This document shows positions 1 through 7,959 of a stretch of DNA of 47,708 nt, in pieces. The stretch spans positions 1 to 47,708 of the forward strand of contig CAKROK010000007.1 of assembly GCA_934373295.1 (NCBI GenBank). Direction: 5' to 3'. The first letter of the stretch is position 1, and the number at the start of each line of letters is the position of its first letter. The stretch is from an uncultured Christensenellaceae bacterium (GTDB lineage Bacteria; Bacillota; Clostridia; Christensenellales; Christensenellaceae). Below the pieces are notes generated by a model. That model had not been told where the DNA came from and ran no database searches. It saw nothing but the letters and a program-made list of their open reading frames with translations. The translations under genes and the position numbers were made by a program.

Positions 1-77
1 TAAATGACGGCAAACGCGTGAACCCCTTGAAAATAAAGGCTTTTTCCGTTTGTCGTTATTATACCGTAACGGCATAT
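1..77. other. Foreign left end of the window
   Basis: The first ~75 bases do not continue the GNAT protein and match nothing else in the window that I can see. A stretch of about the same length at the right end interrupts gap in the same manner. Equal overhangs of about 77 bases are what a k=77 de Bruijn assembly leaves where a contig runs into a repeat. That explanation is an inference. Confidence 0.5.
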
Positions 78-495
78 ATCCCTGTCCTTGATATTTTTCA
101 CGGACACAGACCATGCCCACGAATATATACGGCTTTTTCGCCCTGTCAAATTGCTTGCTTAGGCCCGCTCCGCCCTTGCTCATTATCCTTGAAAATTGAA
201 AAATATCGCTCAGCTTCATCGCGCTCAAAAAGCCCTTTGCGAGCTGATATCCCGCGCTTATGCTCACCCTCTGCCCGGGCAGCTTATAGGCGATATACCC
301 CTCACCGTTTTCGCCCGTGGTATAGAGCATACCGCTTTTTAGCGCCATGCGCACATAGCCGCATATGAACGCCGCCGCGGCGTCCCTGCTCGAGAATGCG
401 TCGATCAGCCCGTGCTCATCGCCGTAATCGTAATATCCAAAGGCGTGTCCGATGTCGGATATTATGCTTTCATCAAGCTGCGTGACCTTTTTCAT
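1..495 (-). CDS. GNAT-family N-acetyltransferase, 3' end missing
   Basis: The frame opens at an ATG (493-495) that shares ATGA with the stop of the upstream methyltransferase gene, so the two are translationally coupled. About 140 residues read as a GNAT acetyltransferase that transfers acetyl from acetyl-CoA to an unknown amine. The acetyl-CoA loop is visible as VCVREKYQGQGYM, encoded near 73-112. Past that loop (positions 1 to about 75) the frame stays open but becomes basic and unlike a GNAT fold, so the true C-terminal third is absent. This gene is the last visible member of the 1-7450 operon. The family call is fairly sure; substrate and real 3' end are unknown. Confidence 0.65.
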   Translation of the reverse strand, partial: MKKVTQLDESIISDIGHAFGYYDYGDEHGLIDAFSSRDAAAAFICGYVRMALKSGMLYTTGENGEGYIAYKLPGQRVSISAGYQLAKGFLSAMKLSDIFQFSRIMSKGGAGLSKQFDRAKKPYIFVGMVCVREKYQGQGYMPLRYNNDKRKKPLFSRGSRVCRHL

Positions 496-1118
496 CGACC
501 TTTGACCTCTCCGCTCTTTTTAAGTATCGCCACCGCGCAGGGTATCCTTCCCTCGCACATCACGTAGCTTGCGTCCGCATATCCCGCCTGTGTGAAAAAG
601 CTCTTGTACGTCTCCAGCGTAAACTCGCGCTTGAAATCCGCGCCAGCCTTGCCTATCGCGCCGGAAACGCCGTTCGTTTTACCCTTTTCCGTTTGGTTCA
701 TGTATGTCGGGATGATGATTTTTCCACCCGCTTTGCATACGCGGTCAAGCTCGCCAAGCGCCTTATAAGGCTCGTCAAGCAGATGTATGACATTCGCCGC
801 GACGACGACCGTAAAGCGCTCGTCGGAATAATCGAGCTGTAAAATATTCGCCTGTTCAAACCTTACGTTTGTATATTTATCGAATTTCTTTCGCGCGCGC
901 TTCAGCATCTTTTGAGAAAAATCCGTCGCGATAAGGCTTTTGCATTTTGGCGCGATCACGCCCGTCAAAAGCCCCGTGCCGCAGGCACATTCCAGCACGT
1001 CGTCCTCTTTCGATATCAGCTTTTCCACCTCCGCGCACAGCGCCCTGTTCGCCTTACCGTTTATGACATTCGCAAAAATGTCATAAACCCATGCAACATT
1101 ATCCCAAAACATGCTCAT
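492..1118 (-). CDS. Class I SAM-dependent methyltransferase (UbiE-like)
   Basis: A 208-residue soluble methyltransferase. Motif I reads VLECACGTGLLTG near residues 41-53, followed by the acidic ribose-binding end of beta 2 (ATDFS), a VVAANVIHLL post-II motif and a GGKIIIPTY strand. This is the Rossmann-type fold that transfers methyl from SAM to a small molecule; the substrate cannot be read. The start overlaps the stop of the upstream hydrolase by ATGA, and its own stop overlaps the GNAT start in the same way. It is one of three methyltransferases in this operon. Confidence 0.8.
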   Translation of the reverse strand: MSMFWDNVAWVYDIFANVINGKANRALCAEVEKLISKEDDVLECACGTGLLTGVIAPKCKSLIATDFSQKMLKRARKKFDKYTNVRFEQANILQLDYSDERFTVVVAANVIHLLDEPYKALGELDRVCKAGGKIIIPTYMNQTEKGKTNGVSGAIGKAGADFKREFTLETYKSFFTQAGYADASYVMCEGRIPCAVAILKKSGEVKGR

Positions 1119-1906
1119 TCCTCCGCATAATCTATCCCCTTGTGCAAAAATCCCGTCGCCCGCCTATAAAACTCCTGCGGATGTATCATCACAAGCTCCG
1201 CATGGTCCATTTTGGGTATGCCGCGCGCCCGTGCGTGTGGGAAATATCGCTTTATAAAGCGGATATTCGCGCGCCGCGCCTTCTTTTCATCGTCGCCGTA
1301 CCAATATATGATGTGACAGCCCGTTTCGGCAGGCTCCTGCGGCAGAGCATAGTTGTTCGCCGACCAGAAGATATTTCGGACAGTTCTATTAGAATAGCTC
1401 TTCAAATACGCCGTCAGCGCATCGTATTCCTTGACCGCATCCCTCCCGGGCAGCGTCCACCGCTCGGGCGGATATGCCGCCTCCAAGACCTTTCGGCTCC
1501 TCGTAACGAGCTTAAATCCCAAAAAATCGCGCAGGCACGCAAGTCCGCGCAACAAAAGCGGCATCTGATAGGGCGTGATGCCCGCGTCGATTATCGCGCG
1601 CTTTACGGGTATCCTCCCCAGCGCCAAAAAGCGCGTCAGGCAAGCGCCGCCCAAGGAACAGCCGTATGCCGCATCCAAGGAATCCATGCCGCGGGAAAGC
1701 AGCCAATCCGTCACCTCGTCCACCGTCTTTTCCACGGAGATAAAGTCCTCTCCCGTCTCGCCGTGACCGTCAAAAACTATCTGCATCACGTGGTAATCCT
1801 GTGCCATCAGCGTTACCGAATCCAAAAATGCCCAATGCGGCTCCGCCGTACACGGCATGAACAGCAGCGTCCTTTCATGCTCCGTCCCATATTCCAAAAC
1901 TCTCAT
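1115..1906 (-). CDS. Alpha/beta hydrolase
   Basis: A 263-residue alpha/beta-hydrolase-fold protein without a signal peptide. The nucleophile elbow is GCSLG with Ser84. Candidate acid residues are Asp205/Asp206 in YWYGDDE, and the candidate catalytic His is His235 in MDHAEL. It would cleave an ester, thioester or similar bond in the cytoplasm. Its length and layout match the two other small hydrolases just upstream, which suggests duplication. Only a weak G-rich site precedes the ATG. Its stop overlaps the start of the methyltransferase. Confidence 0.8.
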   Translation of the reverse strand: MRVLEYGTEHERTLLFMPCTAEPHWAFLDSVTLMAQDYHVMQIVFDGHGETGEDFISVEKTVDEVTDWLLSRGMDSLDAAYGCSLGGACLTRFLALGRIPVKRAIIDAGITPYQMPLLLRGLACLRDFLGFKLVTRSRKVLEAAYPPERWTLPGRDAVKEYDALTAYLKSYSNRTVRNIFWSANNYALPQEPAETGCHIIYWYGDDEKKARRANIRFIKRYFPHARARGIPKMDHAELVMIHPQEFYRRATGFLHKGIDYAEE

Positions 1907-1950
1907 GCTATAAGCCCCCTTGGCTTTTCGCGCCTTGTTTCCCCTGTTTT

Positions 1951-2727
1951 TTACCGATTTTGCCTATGCGCCGCTTGGATTTCCCTTGAAAACTCCTCGG
2001 GATGCTCTCCCGCAAGTCCGCCATGCCCCATGCTCGTGAAAATCCTCGTCCCAAAGGGATATCCGCTCTTCTTTAAAGCATCAAGCCCTTTTGACAGCTT
2101 CTTGTCCACGTTTCCCTTTATGCCGTACCAAAGATGCATGTCCGTCTTTTCAAACAGTGAATAATCCGTCTTTTTGCCTATTAAATAGTAGTCCTGATTC
2201 TTCCAGCTCCTCCATGTGGCTTTACCGTATTAAATCCGCTGTGCTTCCTCAAGCGTGCGTCCGGATATCTTCGCCAGAAATCTCTTGCGCATCGGGTCGG
2301 GGCGCCCCATTACCGCGTAAAATATCCCCGTGAAGAAAAAGCAATAGACGTCCTTTGCCCATTTGCTCTTTATGTCGGGATAATCGCGAAGAGACATGCC
2401 GTCTGCGATCATCGTTGTAATCGTCAATCGCTCGTCCGCGAGAACCTCCATTAGCACGCGGCAGCCGTATGAAATTCCGTATAAAATGTCGATTTTGCCG
2501 TCATATTTTTCCACAACATAGTCGCCCAGCCGCCTCGCCTCATCCATGGGCGATTTGAACTGTGTTTCAGGCTCATCCGGGTTAAAGCCGTCATACGCCA
2601 CAAGCACCACGTGATAGACCTTCGCCATTCCCTTCGCCGCAGGCAATGCGCCGATATAGCTTACCCCGCCGCCATGAAGCATGACAATAAGCTCGGGATT
2701 TTCCCTCCCGAATTCAAAATACTTCAT
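1951..2727 (-). pseudogene. Alpha/beta hydrolase with an in-frame TAA stop
   Basis: A strong GAGGTG site precedes the ATG at 2727. The first 165 codons encode an alpha/beta hydrolase with GISYG (Ser86), then a TAA stands at 2230-2232. The same frame, with no shift, continues for 92 more codons (QDYYLIGKKTDYSLF..., a MGHGG motif with a candidate catalytic His, then a normal stop at 1951). The total of 258 codons equals the length of the neighbouring hydrolase. The lost part carries the His and cap residues, so a truncated product should be inactive. It may be a recent nonsense mutation, a strain variant or a base-call error. Confidence 0.8.
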
Positions 2728-2749
2728 ATTGTTTCACCTCAATAGACCA

Positions 2750-3523
2750 TCATACGATCAAATTTGAAACCTCGGGCAGCGCGTTTTTCTCAATAATCGA
2801 CCTCAGCATCTGCGCAAAGCCGCGCGGATCCTTTATCTGATACTGCATGTGGTTATATCCCTCAAATACCGGAAAGTTCGCATACGGATAGGCAGTTTTC
2901 ACCGCATCGCGATATTTAAAATGCTCCTCGATGCTGCCGAATTCGAAATACGTGTTTTTTTGAAGAGCTTGCGGCAAGCTCGCAAACGGCTTATCCTCCA
3001 GGCTGTCCGAAAGCTGTCTACGCATATTACCATATTTGAGCGCCTTTCCCGCGGCGATAAAATACGGCTTTATGGCATCGTCATCGCACCACATCACCTT
3101 TTTTAGATTCTTTCCCTTTGAGCGATATATGCTCTTTATCGCGAGGTACAAAAACGGCGTCATTATCCGCCGCGTAGCCCTGCCTATCTGCGCGAACTGC
3201 CCGCCGTCAAAAAACACGTGACCAACGGAGACATCAGATTTCGTCAAAAACGCCAGCGCCAGATCCGCCCCGATTGATGAACCGACGACCAATTTCATCT
3301 CGCTTATGCCCTGTTTTTGCAGAAATTCGGCTATCTGACGCACCTCATCGTCCTTGCTCACGTACTTCTGACCGGCGCAATATACGGTAGACGTGGGCAT
3401 TATGCAGAAATATTTGTCCTTCAAATTCTCCGCGACCCGCTCACTGCTCGCGCCCGTCACGCCCATCGCGTGAAAGAACAGCACTGCGGGATTTTGCCTG
3501 TCGCCCATAGTTTCAACCAGCAT
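2750..3523 (-). CDS. Alpha/beta hydrolase
   Basis: A 257-residue cytoplasmic alpha/beta hydrolase. Visible features are the oxyanion-hole strand AVLFFHAMG, the nucleophile elbow GSSIG with Ser83, and a C-terminal EGYNHMQYQ that probably holds the catalytic His. I place the start at the ATG at 3523 because GGGGGTGA lies 4-5 bases before it; a TTG one codon earlier is also possible. It sits 22 bases upstream of the disrupted paralogue and 13 bases downstream of the membrane-protein gene. The substrate is unknown. Confidence 0.78.
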   Translation of the reverse strand: MLVETMGDRQNPAVLFFHAMGVTGASSERVAENLKDKYFCIMPTSTVYCAGQKYVSKDDEVRQIAEFLQKQGISEMKLVVGSSIGADLALAFLTKSDVSVGHVFFDGGQFAQIGRATRRIMTPFLYLAIKSIYRSKGKNLKKVMWCDDDAIKPYFIAAGKALKYGNMRRQLSDSLEDKPFASLPQALQKNTYFEFGSIEEHFKYRDAVKTAYPYANFPVFEGYNHMQYQIKDPRGFAQMLRSIIEKNALPEVSNLIV

Positions 3524-3536
3524 CAAATCACCCCCG

Positions 3537-4034
3537 TCAGTGAATGAAAATCTGCATTATCGCGGATAACACTGCGCAAATAATCATCATGCCCACCGTG
3601 CCGAAAATCCACTTTTTGCACCTGTCCCTTGAGGTGATATACGGCTTTAGGTCCTCCGTCCCGGGTATCGTCCACGCCTTCGTATGACCGACCCATGCTT
3701 CGTCTATTAAAAAGCGGTCTATGAGGTTCATTATCGAAAGTATCACGAGCATCTGCCAAAATCCCGCTAAAAAGCCCCGCGCGCCGTTTATCGCATAGGT
3801 GCATATCAACACATATGCGAGGTATCCCGGTATGCACACTATCTTGAAAGCTATGGCGTTTTTCCGTATCTTTTCATGCGTCGTCAGACCCAGCTCGACG
3901 CACCTGTCCTGCACCTGCTGACTGTATAAATGCACCATGCCCACGGCGCCCTTTTTTATGCCTACCGCGCAGACCAAAAAGAGCAAGGCTCCCAGTCCCA
4001 AGCCCTCTATCACCGTTTTCAATACGACATCCAT
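3537..4034 (-). CDS. Multi-pass membrane protein of unknown function
   Basis: A 165-residue protein with about four hydrophobic segments (near residues 8-28, 60-85, 88-108 and 142-163) and short polar loops. I do not recognise the family. The chosen ATG (4032-4034) overlaps the upstream stop as TAATG and has GGGAGG about 10 bases before it. An in-frame ATG at 4055 lies upstream of that ribosome-binding site, so it is unlikely to be used. Its position between a dehydrogenase and three hydrolases suggests it handles a membrane-soluble substrate or product, but nothing in the sequence proves this. Confidence 0.65.
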   Translation of the reverse strand: MDVVLKTVIEGLGLGALLFLVCAVGIKKGAVGMVHLYSQQVQDRCVELGLTTHEKIRKNAIAFKIVCIPGYLAYVLICTYAINGARGFLAGFWQMLVILSIMNLIDRFLIDEAWVGHTKAWTIPGTEDLKPYITSRDRCKKWIFGTVGMMIICAVLSAIMQIFIH

Positions 4035-4960
4035 TATTTCAAATACCTCCCGCATTCGCCTTCAAGCTCGCGCCACGTCGGATAATCCGCGCCATGTTTG
4101 TCAAAAAATGCCTTTAAATCGCGATTTAACGCGCTCATCTCGTCTATGGCGTTCATCGCGTGGTCGGAGGCGCAAATTTTGCCTAAGCTCGTCGCACACA
4201 TCAGCTTAAAGAACTTAAAACAGGTCTTTCTGTAGGCGGTGCCTTCAAACTCCGTATCATCCTTGGGCAAAATCTCATGTCCAGCATTTTTTATCGCACG
4301 GTAGCCCTCGATATTCGCGTCTATCAGCTTATTTAAATACGCATCGTCCTTCTTCAGCTTTTTAAGATTTCCGTCGGATTTATAGCAGGCGAACGCCGCG
4401 GGTATGACGAACGCCGCATGGCACAGGAGGTAATCGCCCATATTCGGCTCATATACGACCTTGTATTTCGTCCCCGAAAAAATCTCCCCGATGAGCTGTT
4501 CGTTTGACGGCGCACCCGCTAACTGCCCTATCGTTATCTTTTTCAGGTCGATGGACGCCACGCGGTCACTGTCCCTGTGCCCCGCCGAAAGCGAAAATGC
4601 GAACATCACGTTTTTCTCGGGTAGTGACGCTGCCAGCTCCTCCGCACGCACATTATTGCCCACAAAGACGACGTTTTTTGACTTATTTGCGCGCAGCTTT
4701 TCGACTACGGGATCTATCTGCGTATACCTGACCACGACGAATATCACGTCATAAACGTCCTCCGGTGCAAGCTCGGTCACTACGGGGACGCGACACACAG
4801 ACGTCTTTGGCGAAAACTTGTGCTTTATGCGCAGTCCGTTCTCTTTGATTTTCTGCGCCCACTCGCCGCGCGCGAGCAGCTTTACGTCCTTTCCCGTGCG
4901 AAACATGTTGTTCGCGAGGTTGCATCCCAGCACACCCGCGCCGTATACCAAAATATTCAT
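4034..4960 (-). CDS. Ketopantoate-reductase-like NAD(P)-dependent dehydrogenase
   Basis: A 308-residue PanE/ApbA-type protein. The N-terminal Rossmann motif is VYGAGVLGCNLA, followed by an LLARGE strand end typical of NADP binders. The C-terminal helical domain contains the family-like run AGHEILP. The ATG at 4960 follows AGGAGG by six bases; a TTG six bases upstream overlaps the site and is less likely. True PanE enzymes make pantoate. Here there is no panB, panC or panD, and the gene is embedded among hydrolases and methyltransferases, so it probably reduces another 2-keto compound. Confidence 0.75.
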   Translation of the reverse strand: MNILVYGAGVLGCNLANNMFRTGKDVKLLARGEWAQKIKENGLRIKHKFSPKTSVCRVPVVTELAPEDVYDVIFVVVRYTQIDPVVEKLRANKSKNVVFVGNNVRAEELAASLPEKNVMFAFSLSAGHRDSDRVASIDLKKITIGQLAGAPSNEQLIGEIFSGTKYKVVYEPNMGDYLLCHAAFVIPAAFACYKSDGNLKKLKKDDAYLNKLIDANIEGYRAIKNAGHEILPKDDTEFEGTAYRKTCFKFFKLMCATSLGKICASDHAMNAIDEMSALNRDLKAFFDKHGADYPTWRELEGECGRYLK

Positions 4961-5014
4961 AGCCAACCTCCTGTTTTTTAAAAATTATTTGACCGCCGCA
5001 TGTCGCGGCGCATA

Positions 5015-5920
5015 TCATTTCCTCAATATATCGGCGATTTTGGAAAAATCCTCCTTCGCCTCTTTAAAATAGGGCAACATACAGTAGCAATGCACCATTT
5101 TCGGCCGCGCAAACGCCGTATACGGAACGTTCGCCCGCTTACATACCTGCTCAAAATCGGGCAGTGCGCCGTAAAGCACCTCATCCGCCGAATAGATGAA
5201 GTGGATGTCGCCAACGCCGGAAAAATCGCCGCGCGAGCCGGATATCATGTAATCGGGAACGCCCTCCTGCCCGTGGCGCATTAAATTCTCCACCGTCACC
5301 ATGAACGCATAGTCTATTGCAACATCCTTTGGATTAAGCTCCTGCATACGCGCCTTTTCCGCGTCGTTCCAAGGCACTTCGCCCGGTGAAACGGCGACGA
5401 TATGCCGCGGCTGGGGCAGAGGCCTCCCGAGCGCGTTGTTATGCGCCGCAATGCCCAGCGCCAGCGCACCTCCGGAGGAAAATCCGCACGTGCTGACGTT
5501 CCCGCCGCCGTATATTTCGATCATCTTTTTATAGCACTCAAAAACCATTTGATACGTCCGCGTGATGCAGTGCTCTGTACACAGCGGATAGAACGGGAAC
5601 CATATGTCGCATCCCGTCTCGCGCATGAGCTTGCGCATCACGGGCAGGTCGCCCTTATCGGGACCTATCACCATGCCTCCGCCGAAAAAGTAGAGTATCG
5701 CCCGCTCGGACGGCCGGGGCTTTTGACGCACGACGAGGCAGGAAAATCCGTCTATATTTTTCATCTCATAGCACGCCTTTTTGTCCTTCGGCTCAAACAC
5801 CCCGCGATTGCGATTTTGCTTATCTATGACCTTTTTTATCTCATTTTCCGGCAGCTTGAATGCCTTTTTCGCGCCGACGAGCTTATAAGCCCCGCGCAGC
5901 ATTGATGCAAAAATGCTCAT
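5015..5920 (-). CDS. HSL-type alpha/beta hydrolase (fold 3)
   Basis: A 301-residue hydrolase of the hormone-sensitive-lipase group. The oxyanion motif reads FFGGGMVIG near residues 78-86, where the family usually has HGGG, so the first His is replaced by Phe. The nucleophile elbow is GFSSG (Ser148), with candidate Asp246 in YSADEV and His277 in KMVHCY. The start at 5920 shares ATGA with the upstream methyltransferase stop and is preceded by GGGAGGAG, which favours it over an ATG 39 bases upstream. It probably acts on short or medium acyl esters; the substrate is unknown. Confidence 0.78.
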   Translation of the reverse strand: MSIFASMLRGAYKLVGAKKAFKLPENEIKKVIDKQNRNRGVFEPKDKKACYEMKNIDGFSCLVVRQKPRPSERAILYFFGGGMVIGPDKGDLPVMRKLMRETGCDIWFPFYPLCTEHCITRTYQMVFECYKKMIEIYGGGNVSTCGFSSGGALALGIAAHNNALGRPLPQPRHIVAVSPGEVPWNDAEKARMQELNPKDVAIDYAFMVTVENLMRHGQEGVPDYMISGSRGDFSGVGDIHFIYSADEVLYGALPDFEQVCKRANVPYTAFARPKMVHCYCMLPYFKEAKEDFSKIADILRK

Positions 5921-6540
5921 GTCGTCTCCTCCCTCTTTCTTGCGGTAATGCAGAGCCATCCGCGGTCGTTTTTATGTATCTGCACGTCGTAAAAGCCCGC
6001 CTGCTCGAGCAGTTCTTTCAGCTCTACATCACGATATATCGTCATTCCTTTGATCTTTTGCGTCCATTTATCGCCCTTATCCGTGTCGCCGCTGCACTCG
6101 TTGCATATCATGAACACGCCGTTCGGCTTTAAGACGCGGTTAACCTCTTTAAAGCACTTTGCCGGCTCGGGCCAGAAGTATACCGTCTCAAACGCCGTCG
6201 CAGTATCGAACCATTCGTCCGCGAATATCATCTTAGAAACACTGCCCTGCCATATAAAGCAGCGTCCCTTTTGTATCGCGCGCCAGTTTACATTTCTCGT
6301 CTTTTCCACGCTCACATCGGAATAATCCACGCCCTTTACGATGCCGCGCGGGCATTTTTTCAAGAGCGCCTTTATGTTCGCGCCTCCGCCGCAGCCGCAA
6401 TCCAGCACTTTCGCGTCCGGCGCAATGTCGAGAAATTTCATCCCCCATTTCGCGAGTGAGCGATGCCCCACGTTCATCATATTGACCATGAGCCTTCCGC
6501 CTATTCCGTTCGGCTTGCGCGTGTTTTCAAAAAAGGACAT
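5917..6540 (-). CDS. Class I SAM-dependent methyltransferase
   Basis: A 207-residue methyltransferase with motif I VLDCGCGGGANIKAL, a GVDYS acidic loop, FDTATAFETVYFW as the post-motif-II strand and VLKPNGVFMICNE as motif III. The ATG at 6540 follows AAGGAGGGTAGGGAC; an ATG 27 bases upstream would place the ribosome-binding site inside the gene. It begins 13 bases after the stop of the first gene of the operon and overlaps the next gene by four bases. A small-molecule substrate is likely but cannot be read. Confidence 0.8.
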   Translation of the reverse strand: MSFFENTRKPNGIGGRLMVNMMNVGHRSLAKWGMKFLDIAPDAKVLDCGCGGGANIKALLKKCPRGIVKGVDYSDVSVEKTRNVNWRAIQKGRCFIWQGSVSKMIFADEWFDTATAFETVYFWPEPAKCFKEVNRVLKPNGVFMICNECSGDTDKGDKWTQKIKGMTIYRDVELKELLEQAGFYDVQIHKNDRGWLCITARKREETT

Positions 6541-6553
6541 GTCCCTACCCTCC

Positions 6554-7348
6554 TTAAGCTCTTTCAAGTACGATTATCTTATTTGATATGTTGCGCACGG
6601 CGGGCAGCTTATCAAGCAGCCTGTATACGGGCACAAACTCCGCCATGCCCTCCGTCAGGGAGTGCTCTTCGATGAGTCTAAATCCGCTAAGCAGCTCAGC
6701 GAGCATTTTGCCGTTCTTCACGCCCCACGTGAACTTCGCGTTGCTTCCCTCGATGGATTTTTCCTTAAACCGCTTCACGACCATGGGGTTCATCGTCTCC
6801 ACGAGCACCTCGGCCCTTTCGAAATTTTTATATATGATTTCAAATATGCGCTTCACGTCTTTTTCGGATAGATACATCGTCAGCCCTTCGATTATGACGA
6901 GCGTGGGCGCGTCATGCTCCGCGATCTTTGCTCCCCAATCCTCCATTGCGGACATCGCTATCTGCGAGATATCTCCGCTTTCCGGCAGGAGCTTTTCCCT
7001 CACGGCTATCGTCTCGGGCAGGTCGAGGTTATACCAATGGGCATATCCGCTCATTCTGTAGCACCGCGTGTCCAGTCCGCAGGCGATGTTCACCACAACC
7101 GCATCGGGATTTTTCTCAAGCCAATTTTTGACCAGCTTATCCAGCACTATCGTGCGGGCGATCACCCCGCTATGCATGGCGGAATCCCTGTCCGCGAGGG
7201 AGAAGTCATAGTCGAGCTTGTCTATTATCTCCTCCGCCTTTTTATCGCAGATCGCGCCCCGCCCTCTCGTCTCCTTCGCGCGGGCATATACGGTTTGAAG
7301 CATCGTCTCCGGCACGCCGGAAAGCCTTATCTTTTCAGTCAATTCCAT
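6554..7348 (-). CDS. Leucine-carboxyl-methyltransferase-family (PPM1/LCM) O-methyltransferase
   Basis: First gene of the accessory operon, 264 residues. It resembles the LCM family, which methylates carboxylates or polyketide-like small molecules in bacteria. Visible signs are the SAM loop VVVNIACGLDTRCYRM near residues 83-98, YNLDLPE after the next strand, and VIIEGLTMYLSEKDV near residues 151-165. GGAGGTG lies only three bases before the ATG; a TTG two codons later has better spacing. The promoter and operator dyad are 50-100 bases upstream. The substrate is unknown. Confidence 0.78.
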   Translation of the reverse strand: MELTEKIRLSGVPETMLQTVYARAKETRGRGAICDKKAEEIIDKLDYDFSLADRDSAMHSGVIARTIVLDKLVKNWLEKNPDAVVVNIACGLDTRCYRMSGYAHWYNLDLPETIAVREKLLPESGDISQIAMSAMEDWGAKIAEHDAPTLVIIEGLTMYLSEKDVKRIFEIIYKNFERAEVLVETMNPMVVKRFKEKSIEGSNAKFTWGVKNGKMLAELLSGFRLIEEHSLTEGMAEFVPVYRLLDKLPAVRNISNKIIVLERA

Positions 7349-7399
7349 TCACCTCCGCCATTTTTCCTAAATCAACCGATTTCGCAGTCTTTCTTTACG

Positions 7400-7421
7400 T
7401 TAGTTAGCCGTTGCTAACTAA
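7400..7421. promoter_or_regulatory. Operator dyad TTAGTTAGC-N4-GCTAACTAA
   Basis: A perfect inverted repeat with 9-base arms (7400-7408 and 7413-7421) and a 4-base centre. It touches the downstream edge of the -10 box of the accessory-operon promoter, where a bound repressor would block RNA polymerase. Such dyads are typical of dimeric helix-turn-helix repressors (TetR or MarR type). No regulator gene lies next to it. Confidence 0.7.
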
Positions 7422-7449
7422 ATATCATTTAAAAAACCCTCTTCATCAA
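7421..7449 (-). promoter_or_regulatory. Promoter of the hydrolase-methyltransferase operon
   Basis: On the minus strand, a -35 box TTGATG (7444-7449), a 17-base spacer and a -10 box GATATT (7421-7426). It is the only promoter-like pair between the terminator at 7543 and the first gene. The match is moderate, so activity may depend on the regulator that binds the adjacent dyad. Confidence 0.5.
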
Positions 7450-7542
7450 AAAAGATTTTTAGGGATATCCATCCGTTCATATTGTAGCACATCGCATTTG
7501 TCTATTCAATAGAAATATGCCTTTTTAACGGTCTTTTTTTAA

Positions 7543-7573
7543 CAAAAAAACGCCTTCGGGAATGAAAGCGTTT
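7543..7573 (-). terminator. Rho-independent terminator after the 77-residue gene
   Basis: Read on the minus strand: arms AAACGC-T-TTC and GAA-G-GCGTTT (7548-7573) followed by a run of seven T. It separates the small-protein transcript from the accessory operon downstream. Confidence 0.75.
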
Positions 7574-7598
7574 AATTTGTCTTACTCGTACTGCGTCA

Positions 7599-7832
7599 TC
7601 AGTTTCTGATGAGGTACGCGAGGATGAGCGCGATATCGTCCGGCTCGGAAGCGATCAGCTCGAGATCATCGATGGGTGCGTCATTGAAGAGATCGCTCAT
7701 GATGATGTACTGGCTGAGCTTGGACTTGAGGTTCAGTCTATCGCCCTGGGGGGTGACTATCTCGAGAGTACCCTTGCACTCCTTGAGCTTCTCAAAAAAG
7801 CCCTTGGGATCCTTAATGTTCTTAATCTTCAT
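7599..7832 (-). CDS. Conserved small protein of unknown function
   Basis: A 77-residue acidic/basic mixed protein with no membrane segment or cysteine. It looks like a compact alpha/beta domain: an N-terminal helix with KDPKGFFEKL, a beta hairpin (GTLEIVTPQGDRLNLKS) and a C-terminal helical end (SEPDDIALILAYLIRN). I recall similar short proteins in many Clostridia but know no function. It has a strong GGAGG site, its own consensus promoter and a terminator, so it is a separate, probably well-expressed transcription unit. Confidence 0.65.
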   Translation of the reverse strand: MKIKNIKDPKGFFEKLKECKGTLEIVTPQGDRLNLKSKLSQYIIMSDLFNDAPIDDLELIASEPDDIALILAYLIRN

Positions 7833-7892
7833 ATCAAAAACCTCCTTATTAAAGAAAAATGTTCAACTTATACATAATTTTTCTTCATGGTC

Positions 7893-7921
7893 AGTATATA
7901 ACAAAACAGCAGATGTGTCAA
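7893..7921 (-). promoter_or_regulatory. Consensus sigma-A promoter for the 77-residue gene
   Basis: Minus strand: TTGACA (7916-7921), a 17-base spacer and TATACT (7893-7898), giving a leader of about 55 bases. Confidence 0.75.
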
Positions 7922-7959
7922 GTAAATCCGATGTAAAGATTATGCTCGTTTATTTATAT

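Noticed and set aside
1091..2164. Long plus-strand open frame across two hydrolase genes
   Set aside because: It is antisense to clear genes with catalytic motifs and gives an Arg/Leu/Ser-rich protein without domains, typical of a shadow frame.
2230..2232. In-frame TAA as a recoded (selenocysteine or pyrrolysine) codon
   Set aside because: Those systems use TGA or TAG; the stop lies in no known catalytic site, and nothing like a SECIS stem is evident.
4034..4960. panE (pantothenate synthesis) call
   Set aside because: The fold fits, but there are no other pan genes and the gene is embedded in an unrelated operon, so only a family-level call is justified.
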